Shown: positions 23,614 through 37,197 of the stretch, in pieces
Position numbering within the stretch: the stretch's first letter is position 1
How the letters are laid out: each line of letters begins with the position of its first letter
NCBI GenBank assembly: GCA_030248195.1
Contig: JASAND010019736.1
Span: 1-64,000 of the forward strand
DNA: 64,000 nt
Origin: Trissonchulus latispiculum
Taxonomy: Eukaryota; Nematoda; Enoplea; Enoplida; Ironidae
Direction of reading: 5' to 3'
The notes under the pieces: model-generated
Seen by the model: only the letters and a program-made list of their open reading frames with translations
Told to the model about the DNA's origin: nothing
Databases searched by the model: none
Program-made: the position numbers and the translations under genes

Positions 23614-23995
23614 AGTGTTGTTTCAGTAGCCAATTTTAGTTTCAGTTTCAGCTTCAGTTTCAGGTCTTGCCCATTAACAGTTTCAGTTTCAGTTTCAGTT
23701 TCAGTTCCAGGTCTCACAAAAAATTAGTTTCAGTTTCAGTTTCAGTTTCAGTTTCAGTTCGTAGTTTCTCCAAGTTTCAGTTTCAGTTTCAGTTCCAGGT
23801 CTCACAAAAAATTAGTTTCAGTTTCAGTTTCAGTTCGTAGTTTCTCCAAGTTTCAGTTTCAGTGTCAGTTCCAGGTCTCACAAAAAATTAGTTTCAGTTT
23901 CAGTTTCAGGTTGGGCTGCGCCGCAGTTTCAGTTTCAGGTCAAGTTTGCAGACCGTTTCAGTTTCAGTTCAGGTTGGCAAACCATTTCTTTTTTT
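23614..23995. repeat. TTTCAG hexamer array
   Basis: After TAGTGTTGTTTCAG at 23614, the sequence is made of TTTCAG repeats in runs of three to six, broken by the unit CCAGGTCTCACAAAAAATTA, which recurs three times. The end near 23995 (ATGAAACATTGTTA) may be the inverted terminus. It matches the arrays at 2265-2606 and 63445-63750. Open frames here (SVSVSVS or LKLKLK) are by-products of the repeat. Confidence 0.65.
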
Positions 23996-25190
23996 ATGAA
24001 ACATTGTTAGAAACTAATTAGCCACTAGTTTGTACTTAAAACAGGTTCCAGGGTAAGGTCTTTCACAGTTCTATTTTAATATATCAATTAAATTATATTG
24101 TGCCAGGAATCCTTAAACTCACTTTTTGTCCTAGTACTGTCGGTGCTGGACCAGGAGGATGATGAAGAAGAACAGAGTAGAGCATGAAACTAAATCCTAG
24201 GATAAATGTGAATATTTCCAAACTTCGAGATCCCGAGAGTATTTTGATTATTGTCGTCCAATAACACTTTAATTTGGTGTTAGTTAAACACGCCCTATTT
24301 AGTATTCCAGCTACAGTAAGAGAAGTTAACAGTGAGTTAGTTAATTTAGCATGGCTTAATAGTTTATGTGTAGCTTCTGCTTTTTTCGAGTTTATTTTAA
24401 GCTTGGTTGCTTTTGCAGGCTGTTGTATAACTTTGTGTGCTTTTATCGATTAAACTACTAACTTCTATTCAACATGGTGATTGCAGGTAGGTATTCAGTG
24501 TGTGATGCCCAGAGGTATGTAGGGAAACCTCAGACAGCGAGATGTGGTAAAGCAGCTACTTGACCTCGTATACTCAACTAGCACGACTAAGCTGAACTGA
24601 GAATAGCCCTAAATCCCTAAATAGAAATAGATACCACCAGACTAATTTACTTTCACTAAAGAATTCACGGAACCCTAACAAAACTCCGGCACATATGTAC
24701 AAAATTAGAAACTTCATAAAGCTATAGACGCCCAACACATATGACAGACCACATTAGAGTGTAAACTGCAGGGCTCAACTCCAATTTCAAGGGGAACCAG
24801 CCCTCTCCAAAATCGCAAGGGAAGGTATGCACCGAACCTCAGAGACAAATTAACCCAGTGGATAGCAGACAAAAACTCCCAACCCTGACTATCAATTCAA
24901 CCACTGCTGACCAAAATGGCGTCCGCTGTTACTGTTATAGTTGTCAAACTAGTGGCGTAGCTATCCATAAGAAGAAATTAGCTTTATCATTCTACTTGCA
25001 ATTTCAATGCAATCACTATTTGCTAATTTGAATGAAACTACTACTACACTTTAAGATAGAAAATACAAATATTATTATTCTGTGCTGCGCTGTTGCGCAC
25101 TCAGCATTACGCTATCCAACGGGTAATATCCCACACTCTAAATTGTAAATTTCTGACCGTTGATTTGCATCCCGGGCGGAAGCAAAAGTC
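23996..25190. other. Intergenic, nothing recognised
   Basis: No exon or RNA gene is supported. A GGCCGG cluster ending CTCAAACACTA at 25226 follows and is another hAT-type terminus. Confidence 0.35.
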
Positions 25191-25337
25191 ATCGGCCGGC
25201 GGCCGGCCGGCCAGCCTCAAACACTAGTTCCCTATAGCTGAATATAAGACAACTACATAGTGCTTAAACTTCAAGTTAAGAGAAACATCGTACCTGCCTC
25301 ACATTGTTCGATAAACAAAAGCACATGAGGGTGGGGA

Positions 25338-26239
25338 CTGTCACGTGTGATTTTTCCCCCTTGAAAATTTTCCCCCCGGAAAAATTACACCGGTGTGGAT
25401 TTTCCCCCCGGAAAAATTACACCGGTGTGAATTTTCCGGGGGGAAATTTTGCACCAATGCAAGAAATAATGCAGATTTCTGTTTATAAATTGAGTTTGGC
25501 TCATAATCGAAGCTACTAATTATGCTTTGATCGAAGATGGAATATGATTAGCGTAATCCGCCAAAATAATTATTCATTATAATAGTTCGACTAAGATAGA
25601 GATGCAAAATTAAATCGAAATATATAATAAATAAAATTTCTTGAAAAATCAAAAGATTTGTAGGATTGATTATAATCATTATTGTATTCAATTGCTTATT
25701 TTGCATTTGATAAACCTTAATAAGGATGAAATACTTAAACAAATAATAACTTCTAATCTTTCTTAGGTTTCTAATATTTTATGCTTTAATTTTCTAAGTA
25801 AAAATAAATAAATTGAAATATTGGAGATTTTATCTCCGAGCTCAAATCTGTATGTAGGACAAAGGTAGAACAAGAATAATAATAATCAATTGAATTAAAA
25901 TTTATTTTTTAGTTCATTTTAGAAAATTCAATGAATAAATAATAAAAATTTTCAGTTTGCAAATTAAAATCTCAATTAATTGAAATTAATCTAAATTTTC
26001 CACGTGAACCTGAATTTTGTAAACTTTGCTTTCAAAATTTCCCTAAGGAAAGATTTCACAATTGAGCTGTGGTTGAACTTTGAGACTAAAATTTCCAAAA
26101 TTTCAATTGTGTTTTTAGTTATTAAGAAAGATACTTATTTCATAAGATAAGAAATTAGCAATGATTTAATTGAACTTTATTAGCTATTATTGAATGATAC
26201 TTTATTAGCCCCCGCATTGCATTGATTGCTGCATATGAT

Positions 26240-26318
<79 letters not shown>

Positions 26319-26840
26319 AACAAAAATAAGTTTTAATTTGACCTATACCTTTTCCTGCTTAACGGCTTGGGCATGAGATAAAAGTTTCCAAGCTTGAATT
26401 TATGCATATATTTTTACTCAGAAATAAAATCATAAAATATTAGATTTGGCTTTTATCATAAAATTTCCTTCATTATATGGTTTATCAAATGCGAAATAAG
26501 CAGTAGAATATAACAATAATTTTAATTAATCCTTCAAAATTTCTGGCTTTTAAAGGTTTTTTATTCATTATATTTTTCAATGAAGTTGATTTTGTATATG
26601 AGTTATTGGCATTTTAGAGTTTCAGGCTAATCATATTCCACCATCAAAGCATAATTAGTTGCTATAATTACGAGCGAAACTTAATTCATAAACACTGAAA
26701 TCTGCATTATTTCTGGCTTTGGTGCAAAATTTCCCCCCGGAAATTTCACACCGGTGTAATTTTTCCGGGGGGAAAATCCACACCGGTGTAGTTTTTCCGG
26801 TGGGAAATTTTACACCGGGGGAAAAACTGCACCGTGACAG
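25338..26840. mobile_element. Foldback element with about 215-bp inverted arms
   Basis: The left arm (25338-25556) and right arm (26629-26840) are inverted copies. They start CTGTCACG and contain alternating TTTTCCCCCCGGAAAA and ACACCGGTGTG units, then a unique AT part ending near GGAATATGATTA. The core is very AT-rich and includes a (TA)n tract at 26240-26312. No protein is encoded. The flanks show no clear target duplication. Confidence 0.7.
26240..26312. repeat. (TA)n microsatellite
   Basis: TA dinucleotide run with two TAC interruptions, inside the core of the foldback element. Confidence 0.9.
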
Positions 26841-29234
26841 GGGCAAGCAGCCAAGCGGAGCCATGATGTGTTGGCTTCGTTCATTCAATGAAGAATGGAT
26901 TTTATTTGTCCATGACAAGCAGTATAGCTTTTCTAAAGTGAATACTGCTACAAGGCTGGGCGTTAACTTGGCTTAAACATACGGGCATTAGTTAGATAGT
27001 TTTTAGTCTCTACGTCTAGGGGGGGGGGGTGTTGAAATAGGGTAGCAAATGCAAGCTGTCTCTGTTGCTTTAAAAGGAGTAACCATTGCGTAACGCAATA
27101 ACGCCTCTTCAACAACAACCAACAACCCACCCCACACCGCTTTGAGTCAATTCAACTTTACAGCTTTTCTAGCAGCAGAGCAAACAATAAATTTGAATCA
27201 CCGGTTCCCTACAAACAAGCAAGCACAACATCGGCTCCACTTGGCTGTTTTAAAGCCCCTCTTCCCTTTTCTTGTGCCATAAAATAGACTTGAGCTTGCA
27301 TTTCCTACGCAATAAGCCTAAACCTAAATAATGTCAACCGATTGGCCTGCAGTAGTGTATGGTCAGTCACCGGCCCAATTTTGGCAACGCCGGCCGTCGG
27401 TCGACCTATTCTCTGCCGACAGCCAACGGTCGGCACTTTGGGTGGACCTAGGCAGGGCAGGGAGGGCAATGCCGGTGCACAACACTAGCTAGTAGAAACT
27501 TAGCTTTTCGCTGACTTCAATTGTGTTAGAGTTGGGACCGGTTCCACTAGAACCGGTTGGAACCGGAACCGGAACCGGAACCGGAACCGAACCGGAAGGA
27601 TTTTTAGAACCGGAACCGGTAGAATTTGGAACCGGCCGGTTCCAGGCTCAAAAATTGGACTTGAACTGATTTTTTGCAGGAGTTTAAATTTTTCAAAAGC
27701 TGGATTTTGTGGTTGCCATTCACAGAGTTGCCATTCATATTGTCTTTTTCAAACTAGTGACTGAAATTGAAACTAAAATTTTAGTTTAAACTGAAACTAA
27801 ACAAATTCAGACCTGAAAGCGAAATATGTTTTATTGTAAGGAAAAATTTCTACTTCCTTTATTCTGGAATTTGGTATTTTTTGTTTTCATGCTTCTGATT
27901 TTTCAAATTTTGTTAAGTAATTTTGTGTGTATTGCAAAATGCAGTTGTGAAAGTGTCTCTCTTTTAAAATTTTTCATTGTAAAAATTCCAATTGTAATTG
28001 AAGCAAGGCGGGCACTTTCATTCAGACGTGAACAATACAGCGCCGAATGAAAACTTTGACCAGCTTATACATATTTGAATATAAACCTCATAGAAAAGAA
28101 TAAAACACAATGGGATGTAGTCGGAAATTGAGTATGCCTTCTCAAAAAATGGTAAATAGAAGGTGGTGGTGCCAGCACGCTTGAAGCAACATTTCTAAAG
28201 AAAATAGTAAATTTTACAGAAGTCGAAAACTTCGAAAGTTGAGTGAGTACTTATTTTCTTATTTTTAAGCTACAACTCCTCCGGCATCTGAGACGAAGTC
28301 AATCAAAGTTCAAGTAATGAATGTCTGTAGAAGTAATCTCTTAGCTATTTTGTGTAATCAGGCCACTGTACATTTTCTCGTTAAATATAACTTTAATATA
28401 TATGTTCTTTTTCCAATTTGACTTTCAGCTTTTAAATATTTTAACTGCATTTGAATCTTTGGAAACTATTTGCTTCTTTAGAGACACTGTACTCTTTTTA
28501 AAGAAATAAACAAGCAGGCCCCTAAAAGGGGCATTATTCCGCATTAGTGCAGTGGTGTATCAGTATAAGGGAGTGGAAAACGAAAGCTGACGGTAATAAG
28601 CGGGAGAGTTTTCGGAAATTGAAGAAAAGATGATCTTTTCTTAAAGCAGCACAGTTTAGGCCAAAGTTAATATTTGATACCAAGAGCAAGATGCTCATAA
28701 CTTCCTAATATAAGCCTGATGCTCACAACATTAAGGTATTGTAGAGTATAGGATATATGCGTGAGTTAAGCCTAAGTATACGGTAGATAAGTTCCAACCC
28801 AAATTGAGATATTTCATGAATAATCAATGTAAAACTATTGTTAGCTAATTTCATAGCTAGTAGTATAGTAGGGGCATTACGAGCAGTAATCCCTGGATTG
28901 AGATGCTGTTCCCACCCATACCACCTGCCCTACCCCTATTGCTCCACCCTGTAATATCACCATCCCTCTGCGATTTTACCGGCTTGCCGGAAGGGCTTGG
29001 GAACCTTCTGAGCATTTACCCAGGCCGCATTAATAGTTTTTTTGGGTTTTTATTTTTCTGTTTTTTGTCCTTTTACTGCAATTTTCCATCTTTCCTCGGT
29101 TCCGGGTAGGACGCAGTCATTTAAATCAGTAGAGGAACACGCAAAGTATAGGGAATCGGTGTCCATCTGACAAAGGTGAAACGTCCCCGGTCGTAAGTTT
29201 GGTTTTAGGCAATCGTACTAAAATTCTAGCATCC

Positions 29235-32200
29235 TTAGCTTAGCATTTGATAGACGAAGAAGCCCACTAATTCTGGAAGTCGGTAGACAATTTTGGACTT
29301 TGCGGATTGAACCTCATATATCCCATTTCCCAAATCATCTAGTCTCCTGAATCTCCACCCATTGACTTCCCTACTAGCCCCGGACCTTTGACAATATTTT
29401 ACATCCTGGTGTTTTTCCAAGTTTGTAATAGTTCGGCCATAATAAGAATTCCCCAAAAGTTTAAACATTTCTCCCTTGAGTGCTAGATCAGGATCGGAAT
29501 CGGCTGCAGAGCGATGGTAAGTAACTTCATCTCCCAGTTCTTTGAAACAGGCCTTTGGTTTGAACTCAATAGCTTGATAAATCTTAGTAATTATCAGTCC
29601 ATGTTTTAGATACCATTTAATTAAGGGAGTAGCCAAAAGAATTTTCTTTCCAAAGTAACTTCCTATCAGACCCCTTCTAGGCTGTGCCATTAACTCATTC
29701 AAATCGCAAAATGTTTTCATATGGTCTCCAATATCTTCCTTAGTAATTTCTACATTTTTAAATATGGGGGTCATCTCCGCAAAATGTTCTTTCTTATCCT
29801 CAGGTACCTCAATATCCACCTCAACTAGTCCAAAAAGTCTATTAGCCTGAATTTGGGTAACTAGCTGGGCAAATGTAAGGACCGATCTTTTCTTAGGGAG
29901 ATTGAAGTGTTCTTCCATAAACTCTTGCATATCCGGGGAGTCTTTTAGGTCTTTGTCAAACTCACACTCCCATTTTTCAATCAAATCAAAACTCCCGTCC
30001 TTAATTGCCTGGGAGACTCTTTCCGTTCTTTCCCTTCTTTTAGTTCTATCCTCAGGGTCCTGATTCCTATCCAATTGGCACCCGTGCCCATGGAAATAGC
30101 ACCCATGAAATTGTAAAACTAGATTCTTTTCGGAAACCCACCCATCAACTTTCGATTTTCCTATTCTTTTTTGTCCCCCATTGTATGCATGCTCAACTCT
30201 TACTCCCATTACTTTACCCATATACTCCAGCCACATTGCTTCTTTTCTGCCTCGTTGTAGCCACCTTTTGAATTTCCCATCTTCAGTTGGTTTCCATTCG
30301 GCGTACAGACCAGTGGGCATTTCCTGCATAGTGCACCAGAGGTATAGGGCATTTGCATCGAACCCAAAAACTTGAGCAACTTTGAACCCATTTGTAATTT
30401 CGGTAACCCCGGCTTCATGATATCTATGAAAAACCAAGCTAGGCCCTCCCACGATGTTATCCTTAATTAATTTATGCCAATGTTTAGTAAACTTGTTAAA
30501 AAGGGGGACGATCGTATGTTTTGGAATTTTATTCATCATATGTTTGTAAGCCAGGCCAGGTAGAGAAATTGCCCCACTTTTAAACATGTCAATCCCCATA
30601 GTTTTCCAAAATTCAACCATCTTTTCGGTAGCTTGAAGGAAGGGCCCTACATCCAAATTATTGTACCAAATTAGTTGATCCCTTATAGTTTTGAATTTGT
30701 ATTTCCTCCATGCTGCTACAACAGCTGTGAAGTCCTCATCTGAAATTTCCTCTTGTTTAAGGGTGGAATAGTACAAGTCGCGGTGGGGGAAGCCTTGGTC
30801 TAAAAACTCGAGGGAAGTGAAGGCTTCATAGGGGAAGGCACCTTTTTGATCCTCAATTTTGAATCCCTTTAGCCACTTTTTGTATGAAGTACCAGCGGCA
30901 AGGTAATTTGTAATATCTAGGAAGTACAATTTTGGGGTAGAGAGGGCCATGTAGTTGTTATTCTTTTTGACCACATACTTGGTTTCTTGCCCATTAAGGA
31001 TTAAATTTTTGATTAGACAAGATTTTATAAGGTTCATATCAAATTTTCCTGAGTTGAATCCTAGAGTTGGAACTTCCTTTAACCATTCCTCGAATTCAGC
31101 TAGAAGTTTCTCGTGCTCAGCTAGACCAGAAAGGGTGGGTTCATAGATTTCCCTAAGAAATTCGTAGGCCTTATCGGCTATCTCTTCCATATAGTTCTTC
31201 ATTCGGACCACCAAATCATAGGGGTCCCCAGTAGTAATTAGACAATTTGGAGTTTCATACCCCGGGACATTGGATGCAATAGAAACAGAGGCGGGAACCA
31301 GTTCCTTTTCGTAAATAAGTTTGGGTCCACTTTTCTTATCAGTTGGTTTGAACATGCATTCGAAATCGTAGGATATTCTAAAGGGGTAGTACCATTCAGG
31401 TACCGGAATTCCTAGTTCACTTATCTTTTGTAGGATTGTTTTCGTTGGCCCAACTCCTCCACCAGGAAATAGATGCTTGATACCTTGTTCACAATTTTTG
31501 GAGTGTCTAGTAAAGTCGATATGTTTATGGAATAATTTGTCACAATTTGAACATTTCCAGGTAAGAGTGAACTTATTTAAATTTTTAATGAAAGAGAAGT
31601 GGTTTTCGTAAATATTTAGGGCCATTTTCCTGGAATGCTTTCCCAGAGGCCTTCGAATTAGTTTGGCTGCAACATCTGTAACCTCTTGATCTCTTTCGTG
31701 GTTCCTAATTAAAAGCTCATTCAGGTCCTCGGGTTCCTCATCGGCTTCCTCAGCTGTAGGTCCAAGTTCGTAAACTGAAATACCAATATCAAATTTTTCC
31801 TCCACCTCATCTAGTTCCTCAAGGGAAACCCCATTAAACTCTTCCCCAGGTTGTACCCACTGATCGATTAGCTCATTTGTTTTTTCCTCTAATGCATTCA
31901 ACTTTGATCCAAGACCTAGAGCTAAGCATCTAAATAAACACTTTTCATCTTGGTAGGGTCTTCCTGAATGTTTACTAGTAACCAATGCATTGAGACCTCG
32001 ATTATTTTTTACATAATCTGGAAGATATCTAGCTTCACCCACAGGATAGGAGATCAATTTATTAATGTAAAAGCAAACATTAGTAATTTCCAAGACAGTC
32101 CACTTTGTATTTGGGCGCTGCTGCCTCACCCACTCAAGAATATCGCCTCTATCTAATTCATAGAAAATTTTTCCTAGATCCCCCTCATTTGAAATATGAA

Positions 32201-33014
32201 TTGGTTCGTCAAAATAGCGACTGTTTCCGGAAGGGTAGTAGTATCTCAGTTCTCCGTCTTCGATGTTCCTAATTACGAACCCGAAGGATAAATTAAATTT
32301 GAATTGCCACCTTTGAAATTTGAATATAATTTTGACCAGGTCCTTCAATTTGGACGGGTCCTCCAGCCGAAAGTTATACCTATTTTGAATACCAGATGAA
32401 ATAAAATATCGAGTCCTAATTCGACTCCAGTTTTCTCTGTAGATTTGGGCAAGGTCTTCAGGAAAATCCTTTACAGTACTCCTAGTCAATTTGGGGGCGT
32501 CCTCTGTTGGGAGATTGGAGAAGTGGGTCTGTCTAAGAGTTCTAGGGTCTTGAATTTTGGGAGCCTCTCGATGTGTTCGAAGATGGCCCTGGTAACCTTT
32601 GTATGTCCTATATTTAAAGCCGCACTTTCGGCACTCATAGGAGGGGCCCCCATTGGGATGAAACTTATTAATGTGTCGGACCATGTTGTTTTTACGGGTA
32701 AAAGTCTTCTCACAATGTGGACAAGGGAAAGTGGGGTCTGAGGAATGGGTTGCCTTGTGCTTCTGCAGCTCGGCCAATTTGGAGAATGACTCGTTGCATG
32801 TGGGGCAGGAGTGGGAAGTGCTAGCAGTTGGGGTGGTAACTTGGGGAAGGGTTTGGGCGTAGGTCCAAAAATCGTCAGACCCAACAACTTCTTTACCATC
32901 CCACTCAGTTTTTATGAGGGAGATGGCTTGGTCTCTTAGGGCTTGGGTAATAACGGGATTTGCTTTCCAAACTCCAGTTGAAATAGCAGCGTTCAATTGA
33001 GAAATCGAAGACAT
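29235..33014 (-). pseudogene. Zinc-finger family-B DNA polymerase, truncated before motif C
   Basis: A 1,259-residue frame from ATG at 33014. Three C2H2 fingers lie at residues 70-90, 98-119 and 128-148, and a fourth, C2HC, at 488-508. The 3'-5' exonuclease motifs follow: SYDFEC (D550, E552), FNSGKFDMNL (654-661) and YNNLD (784-788). Polymerase motif A is FDANALY (D886) and motif B is KLLGNSYYG (1185-1193). Between them, FHGCYFHGHGC (969-979) belongs to an endonuclease-like insert common in this branch. The layout matches the PolB proteins of Polinton/adintovirus-like and related animal elements. The frame stops shortly after motif B. Just before the stop a single-base frameshift is apparent, and family-like sequence continues for only a few codons. 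Motif C (the DTDS aspartates) is absent, so this copy should be inactive. No capsid, integrase or packaging gene is nearby. Confidence 0.85.
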
Positions 33015-33039
33015 GATTAAAATTTCAGAAACAAATTTA

Positions 33040-33320
33040 TCAAGCGTTTATATGTACTTTAGAATTTTGAATGATATAACCTTTTTATTAACTTTGCCCT
33101 TTTATTAACTTCCCGCTTTTATTAATTTTAAATGAGAATAAGAACGGATATCCGCTTTGCCTTTTATTAGGCTTGTCGTTTATATGTAAAAAGTAAGTCC
33201 TTTTATATCTTTCCAATTGCCGCTTTTATGCACTTCTATGAACTCCTTTTATTGATTTCAAAAATGTCTTCAGTTTATATGTACTTTGCAATGAACTTTA
33301 TCGTTTATATGAATAGCCAA
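33040..33320 (-). promoter_or_regulatory. CTTTTAT / GTTTATATG motif cluster upstream of the polymerase
   Basis: CTTTTAT or TTTTATTA occurs about eight times and GTTTATATG four times in the 280 bp before the polymerase ATG. As written on the plus strand the repeats are regular but not a tandem array. They may be promoter or origin elements of the parent element, or a decayed terminal repeat. The function is inferred from position only. Confidence 0.3.
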
Positions 33321-34471
33321 TATCGCAGAGAGAGAGCGCAGAGAGAACCGACCGCTCGCGACGACTCTTATAGCTCAAAGATGACTCATAATGATGATCC
33401 AGTTCAAAATGGCGGATCTAGTTCAGTTGGGGTGTTAGTCGTATTGTGGGTAGGTCGTGTGCAGTGTATCGCCTCTGCCATTTTGCAACTGTGGACTTTG
33501 TCCAAATATTTTGTAGTTTGACCCAGACATTTTTGGTTTTGTATCCAGTTTATTTTGGTATGAAAATAAATAATCTCTGTTAGTATAGGAATTTGTTATT
33601 TATGAGCGAGTTTGCGAGAGCCTATTCGACCAAACAACTACCACACTATTTTATTGATATTCTGGACATCGCACACCTTTGACAACAACCTGCAAATTAC
33701 GGTCTGTCAGCTTGTGAATCTAGCACCAGGGTTTTATTCCCTACAGTATATTATGCTTCTGCAATTGTTGAAAAATCACTTTTCTGGTTATAACGTTTGC
33801 TTTAGCTTTTGCAATAGCTTTTGCAATAGCTAGACTGAAGCATTCAAACTTATTCAAGGCATTATGTAGCTGAGGTCATTCTTAAAACTTCCTAAGTTTT
33901 TATCATGTAATGTTAGATGCATCCTGCCAAAATGGAGTCAACTAGTTGATTATCTGCGATTTCACTGAAAAGTGAAAGTGAAAGCTAAAGTCATCAGGGA
34001 TCCAGAATCCAAATCTAGAATGCATTTTTGAATTGTGAGACGACGGTTGCTTTGCTTAGAATGAGCTTACAGGATTTATGTAAATTGAAGGCTAAATGTA
34101 ATTGAAGTCTTAATGCAGAGAGCTTATAGTATTTAATGCTGGAGCGAGGCTTCATGAATCAATTTGATGTATGTCTTTGAACACTCAATAGTTAGCAATG
34201 CTCGAAGTCTTGCAACCTTTTCAGCAAAGCAGGGAAACACTTAAGAGCAGAGCTTTGCTGTTGTTTAACTGATAGGCAGTGCCTATTTCTTGCTGAACTA
34301 GAAGTAAAATCCGTCTTGATTGCTCTTTAATGTTCTTAGTCTGCGCATGTGGGAAATTCTGGTTCGGGAGAAATCATTCTTAGAGATTTACCGATCTATT
34401 TTTTTACGAATCCAACTGCGATATAATTTATGAAGGCCTTAACAGAATACCTGACTTGACCGGTGAACTAC

Positions 34472-36250
34472 TAGGCATGGGCACGGGTAGTCGGGTACCC
34501 GACGGGTACCCGGGTACCCGAAAATTTTCGGGTACCCGGGTCCTGCTTCGGGTACCCGATATCCAGTTAAAACCGGAAAAAACCGGATAAAACCGGATTA
34601 ATCTGGATCAAGCGGAGAGAAATTTTTTGTCTCAGAAAATTTTTAATCACCAAAAATTTTTGGCCAAGAAAATTTGTAACCACCGAAGATTTTTCAGTTT
34701 ATTATAAAATGTTATATTATAAAAAGATACTACAACAGAAAACCGAAGTATATTTGGAAGAGGAATTAGTCCTGGTGTTTTTCAAACATTTTATAGTTTT
34801 CTATTTTTAGATCTATTTTTAAAATATTAAATTTACCTTGCTCTAATAAATTTTTCTTTCATTAAATTCCTGTTGGAGCAATATGCGGAAATCGATGAAT
34901 TGATTAACACTTAAAATTCACAAGGTACAAACAAAACTCTTCCCATCGAATTAGAGACTTTTGCCACAGCTCTGCGTTGCTCTAAACTGTAAATAACAAT
35001 ACTAATAACCATTAGATGGTGTCAATAGTGACTGATATGATCTTGACGGTTAATAAACGGTTTAACGTTTAATAAAAATTCTAAAGGACTTGCACCACTC
35101 ATCAGCTTTAGGTTTAATAAAGTTACTCCAAAAGCAAAAGGACAGAGAGAGGGAAAGGAAATTGGAAAGTAGCAAATCTTTTCAGGTAAAAATAATAAAA
35201 TTAATCCAAATGGGTAATGTAAACACTAAATTTTAAAATTTAGGCCACATTTTTTAGTAACTTTGGATCCTTAGGATCCGAAAACAGAACAAATGATCTA
35301 CTCTTATCATTGTTTATTTCGGCTCCCATGGGGCCGCTAATAAGTACGCCAGGGGAAACGCTGTTTTTACACTCCCCCTTTGGCAATTTGTCAAGGGGTG
35401 GCCGGCGGCCGCCTGTTTGATGGAGCTACCACAGGACCTCCATTACGATGAAAGTAATGGGCGTACTGATCGCCTTGTAAAACACCTCGGATAGTTCTGA
35501 ATGCAGTTATTCAGTGTCAGCTTCCCCCATTCCCCAGCCAAAGTTATAAATCGGGCGGACACTACCCCTAACCAGAGCACTGACTGGGGTGAGGTGGCTG
35601 TAAAAAACTTTACATTTGTTGTCAGTAAAGTGTAGTGTCCGATCACAAAAAATTCAGTTTTTTATCCAAGACATTTTATTTTTACGTGGTTTCATTAAGA
35701 AATTACGTAAAACTTAGTAGGTACTTCGTGCAGGTTTTGCTTGTTTGCTGCCTTTTGTGCTGTTCCAACTTCTAGAGATAAGCAGTTGAAGTTAGCCAAA
35801 TTTTGTCATGGGGATTTGCTCTTACAATTAAAATGCTTTCTACAATTTCTTAACATTCAAAGGTTAGAGGAAGCGGACAGCGCAACGGTGGTACGAAACT
35901 CAGAAAACTGCTGATCCGTGCGCGGTTATAAAATAAAAACCAATCAGCGTCAGCTTCTATTACCGTGACAATTAATTGAAAGTCCCTATAATCCATTTTA
36001 AGTCTTTAAAACTCCTTTGAAATAACTTAGGAATGAAAATGTATCCAATCTAAGCTCAATGTACATAAAGACTCCTGAAAAAAAACTAAATTTCAAAGTG
36101 TCCAAATCCGTAAACTGGGTTAAAAATTTCTCGGGTACCCGAATGTGCTCGGGTACCCGGGTACCCGGGTAGTGTCGCAATTACCCGACATAGGGCTTCG
36201 GGTAGTACCGGGTACCCGGGTCCAAATTTTTGGACCCGTGCCCATGCCTA
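34472..36250. mobile_element. Non-autonomous hAT-type element, ACCCGGGT family, copy 2
   Basis: The ends are TAGGCATGGGCACGGGT and its inverse, with an 8-bp target duplication TGAACTAC at 34464-34471 and 36251-36258. It is the same family as 8078-9875 but in the opposite orientation; stretches such as the one around TTTGCTTGTTTGCTGCC match. It is nested inside the 27527-38122 segment. The GC-richer middle (about 35260-35610) is not obviously shared with copy 1. No transposase is visible. Confidence 0.85.
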
Positions 36251-37039
36251 TGAACTACCGTATTCCGCCAATCAGTGGCCCAACCAATAAAACTCCCAAA
36301 GGCGTTTTTTTCGGGGGGGGGGGTGGGGGTGGGCGCTTTTTTGAATTGTTTAGTGCTCGCGATCATGGACATTAAAACCGCAAGTTTGTGAAGAAAGTAG
36401 CGACTGGTTAAGCTATTTCAAAGCTGTACAAGCGATGGTTATACTCTTCGGACAGACCCGCGGGGGAAGCTGACACTTGCCATGCAACTTGTTCCGCAAA
36501 AACTTACCAAATGTATCGAAAATTAACAATACAGCAATTATAAGCGGATTTTCAAAACATCGCCCGTGGGCGTTTTTTTGGGTGGGCGCTTTTTTAGATT
36601 TCAAAAAATCCTAAATTGGTTATTCCTGAAAAACAGACCATGGGCCACTTCTTAGCATAATACAGTGCATAGAAGTCAGTCGGACAAGTTTTCAAAATTT
36701 CTCTTGGATTTAAAATTTAAACTAGATAAATTACAAAAGTTTGATTAGTTTAATCATTTTACAACTAACAATTTCCAACAGGGCACAATATAAAAATAGT
36801 AAATGAAATAGTAAAATTAAAATCATGTGGCTGATTTAGTGACTGCATAGACTGTGTTAGACTCAGCGGCTCAGCGCTAACAATGCTGTAATTGCGAGTG
36901 TATGCATATCAAGTCTGCCACAGTAGCAAAGCAGCACGAGGTGCTAGAAGTTTGCAAAAATTCCGGACAAATATAAAATATTTCGGCAACGTTTGCATTG
37001 TTGAGAAAATCGTATAGAAAATAAGGTAAATTTGTGTTT

Positions 37040-37197
37040 TTCAAGCGAAAAACCTAATAAAAATAGCGGTTTTCCCGCGGTTATCAGAATCGGCGGTAAC
37101 CCCAATAACCGCGCGGTTTTGCTTCCTTACCGCATACCGCAGGTCTGCGGTTACCGCCGCGGTAACCGCGGTAAAACCGCACCGCTGCCCGTCCCTA
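37040..37197. mobile_element. hAT-type terminus with GGTTACCGC repeats
   Basis: Read inward from 37197 on the minus strand it starts TAGGGACGGGCAGCGGTGCG and continues with GGTTTTACCGCGGTTACCGC-type units. It is one end of a further hAT-type family; the other end was not found. Confidence 0.5.

Noticed and set aside
23520..23727. Open frames reading SVSVSVS or LKLKLK
   Set aside because: Direct translation of the TTTCAG repeat.
16599..25226. One long element joining the TAGTGTTTGAGG end at 16599 to the inverted end at 25226
   Set aside because: The flanking 8-mers do not match and unrelated bounded elements lie between; the two ends are more likely separate copies.
27353..27486. Short element between TAGTGTATGG and its inverse near 27486
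   Set aside because: The ends pair poorly and the flanking 8-mers match at only 5 of 8 positions.
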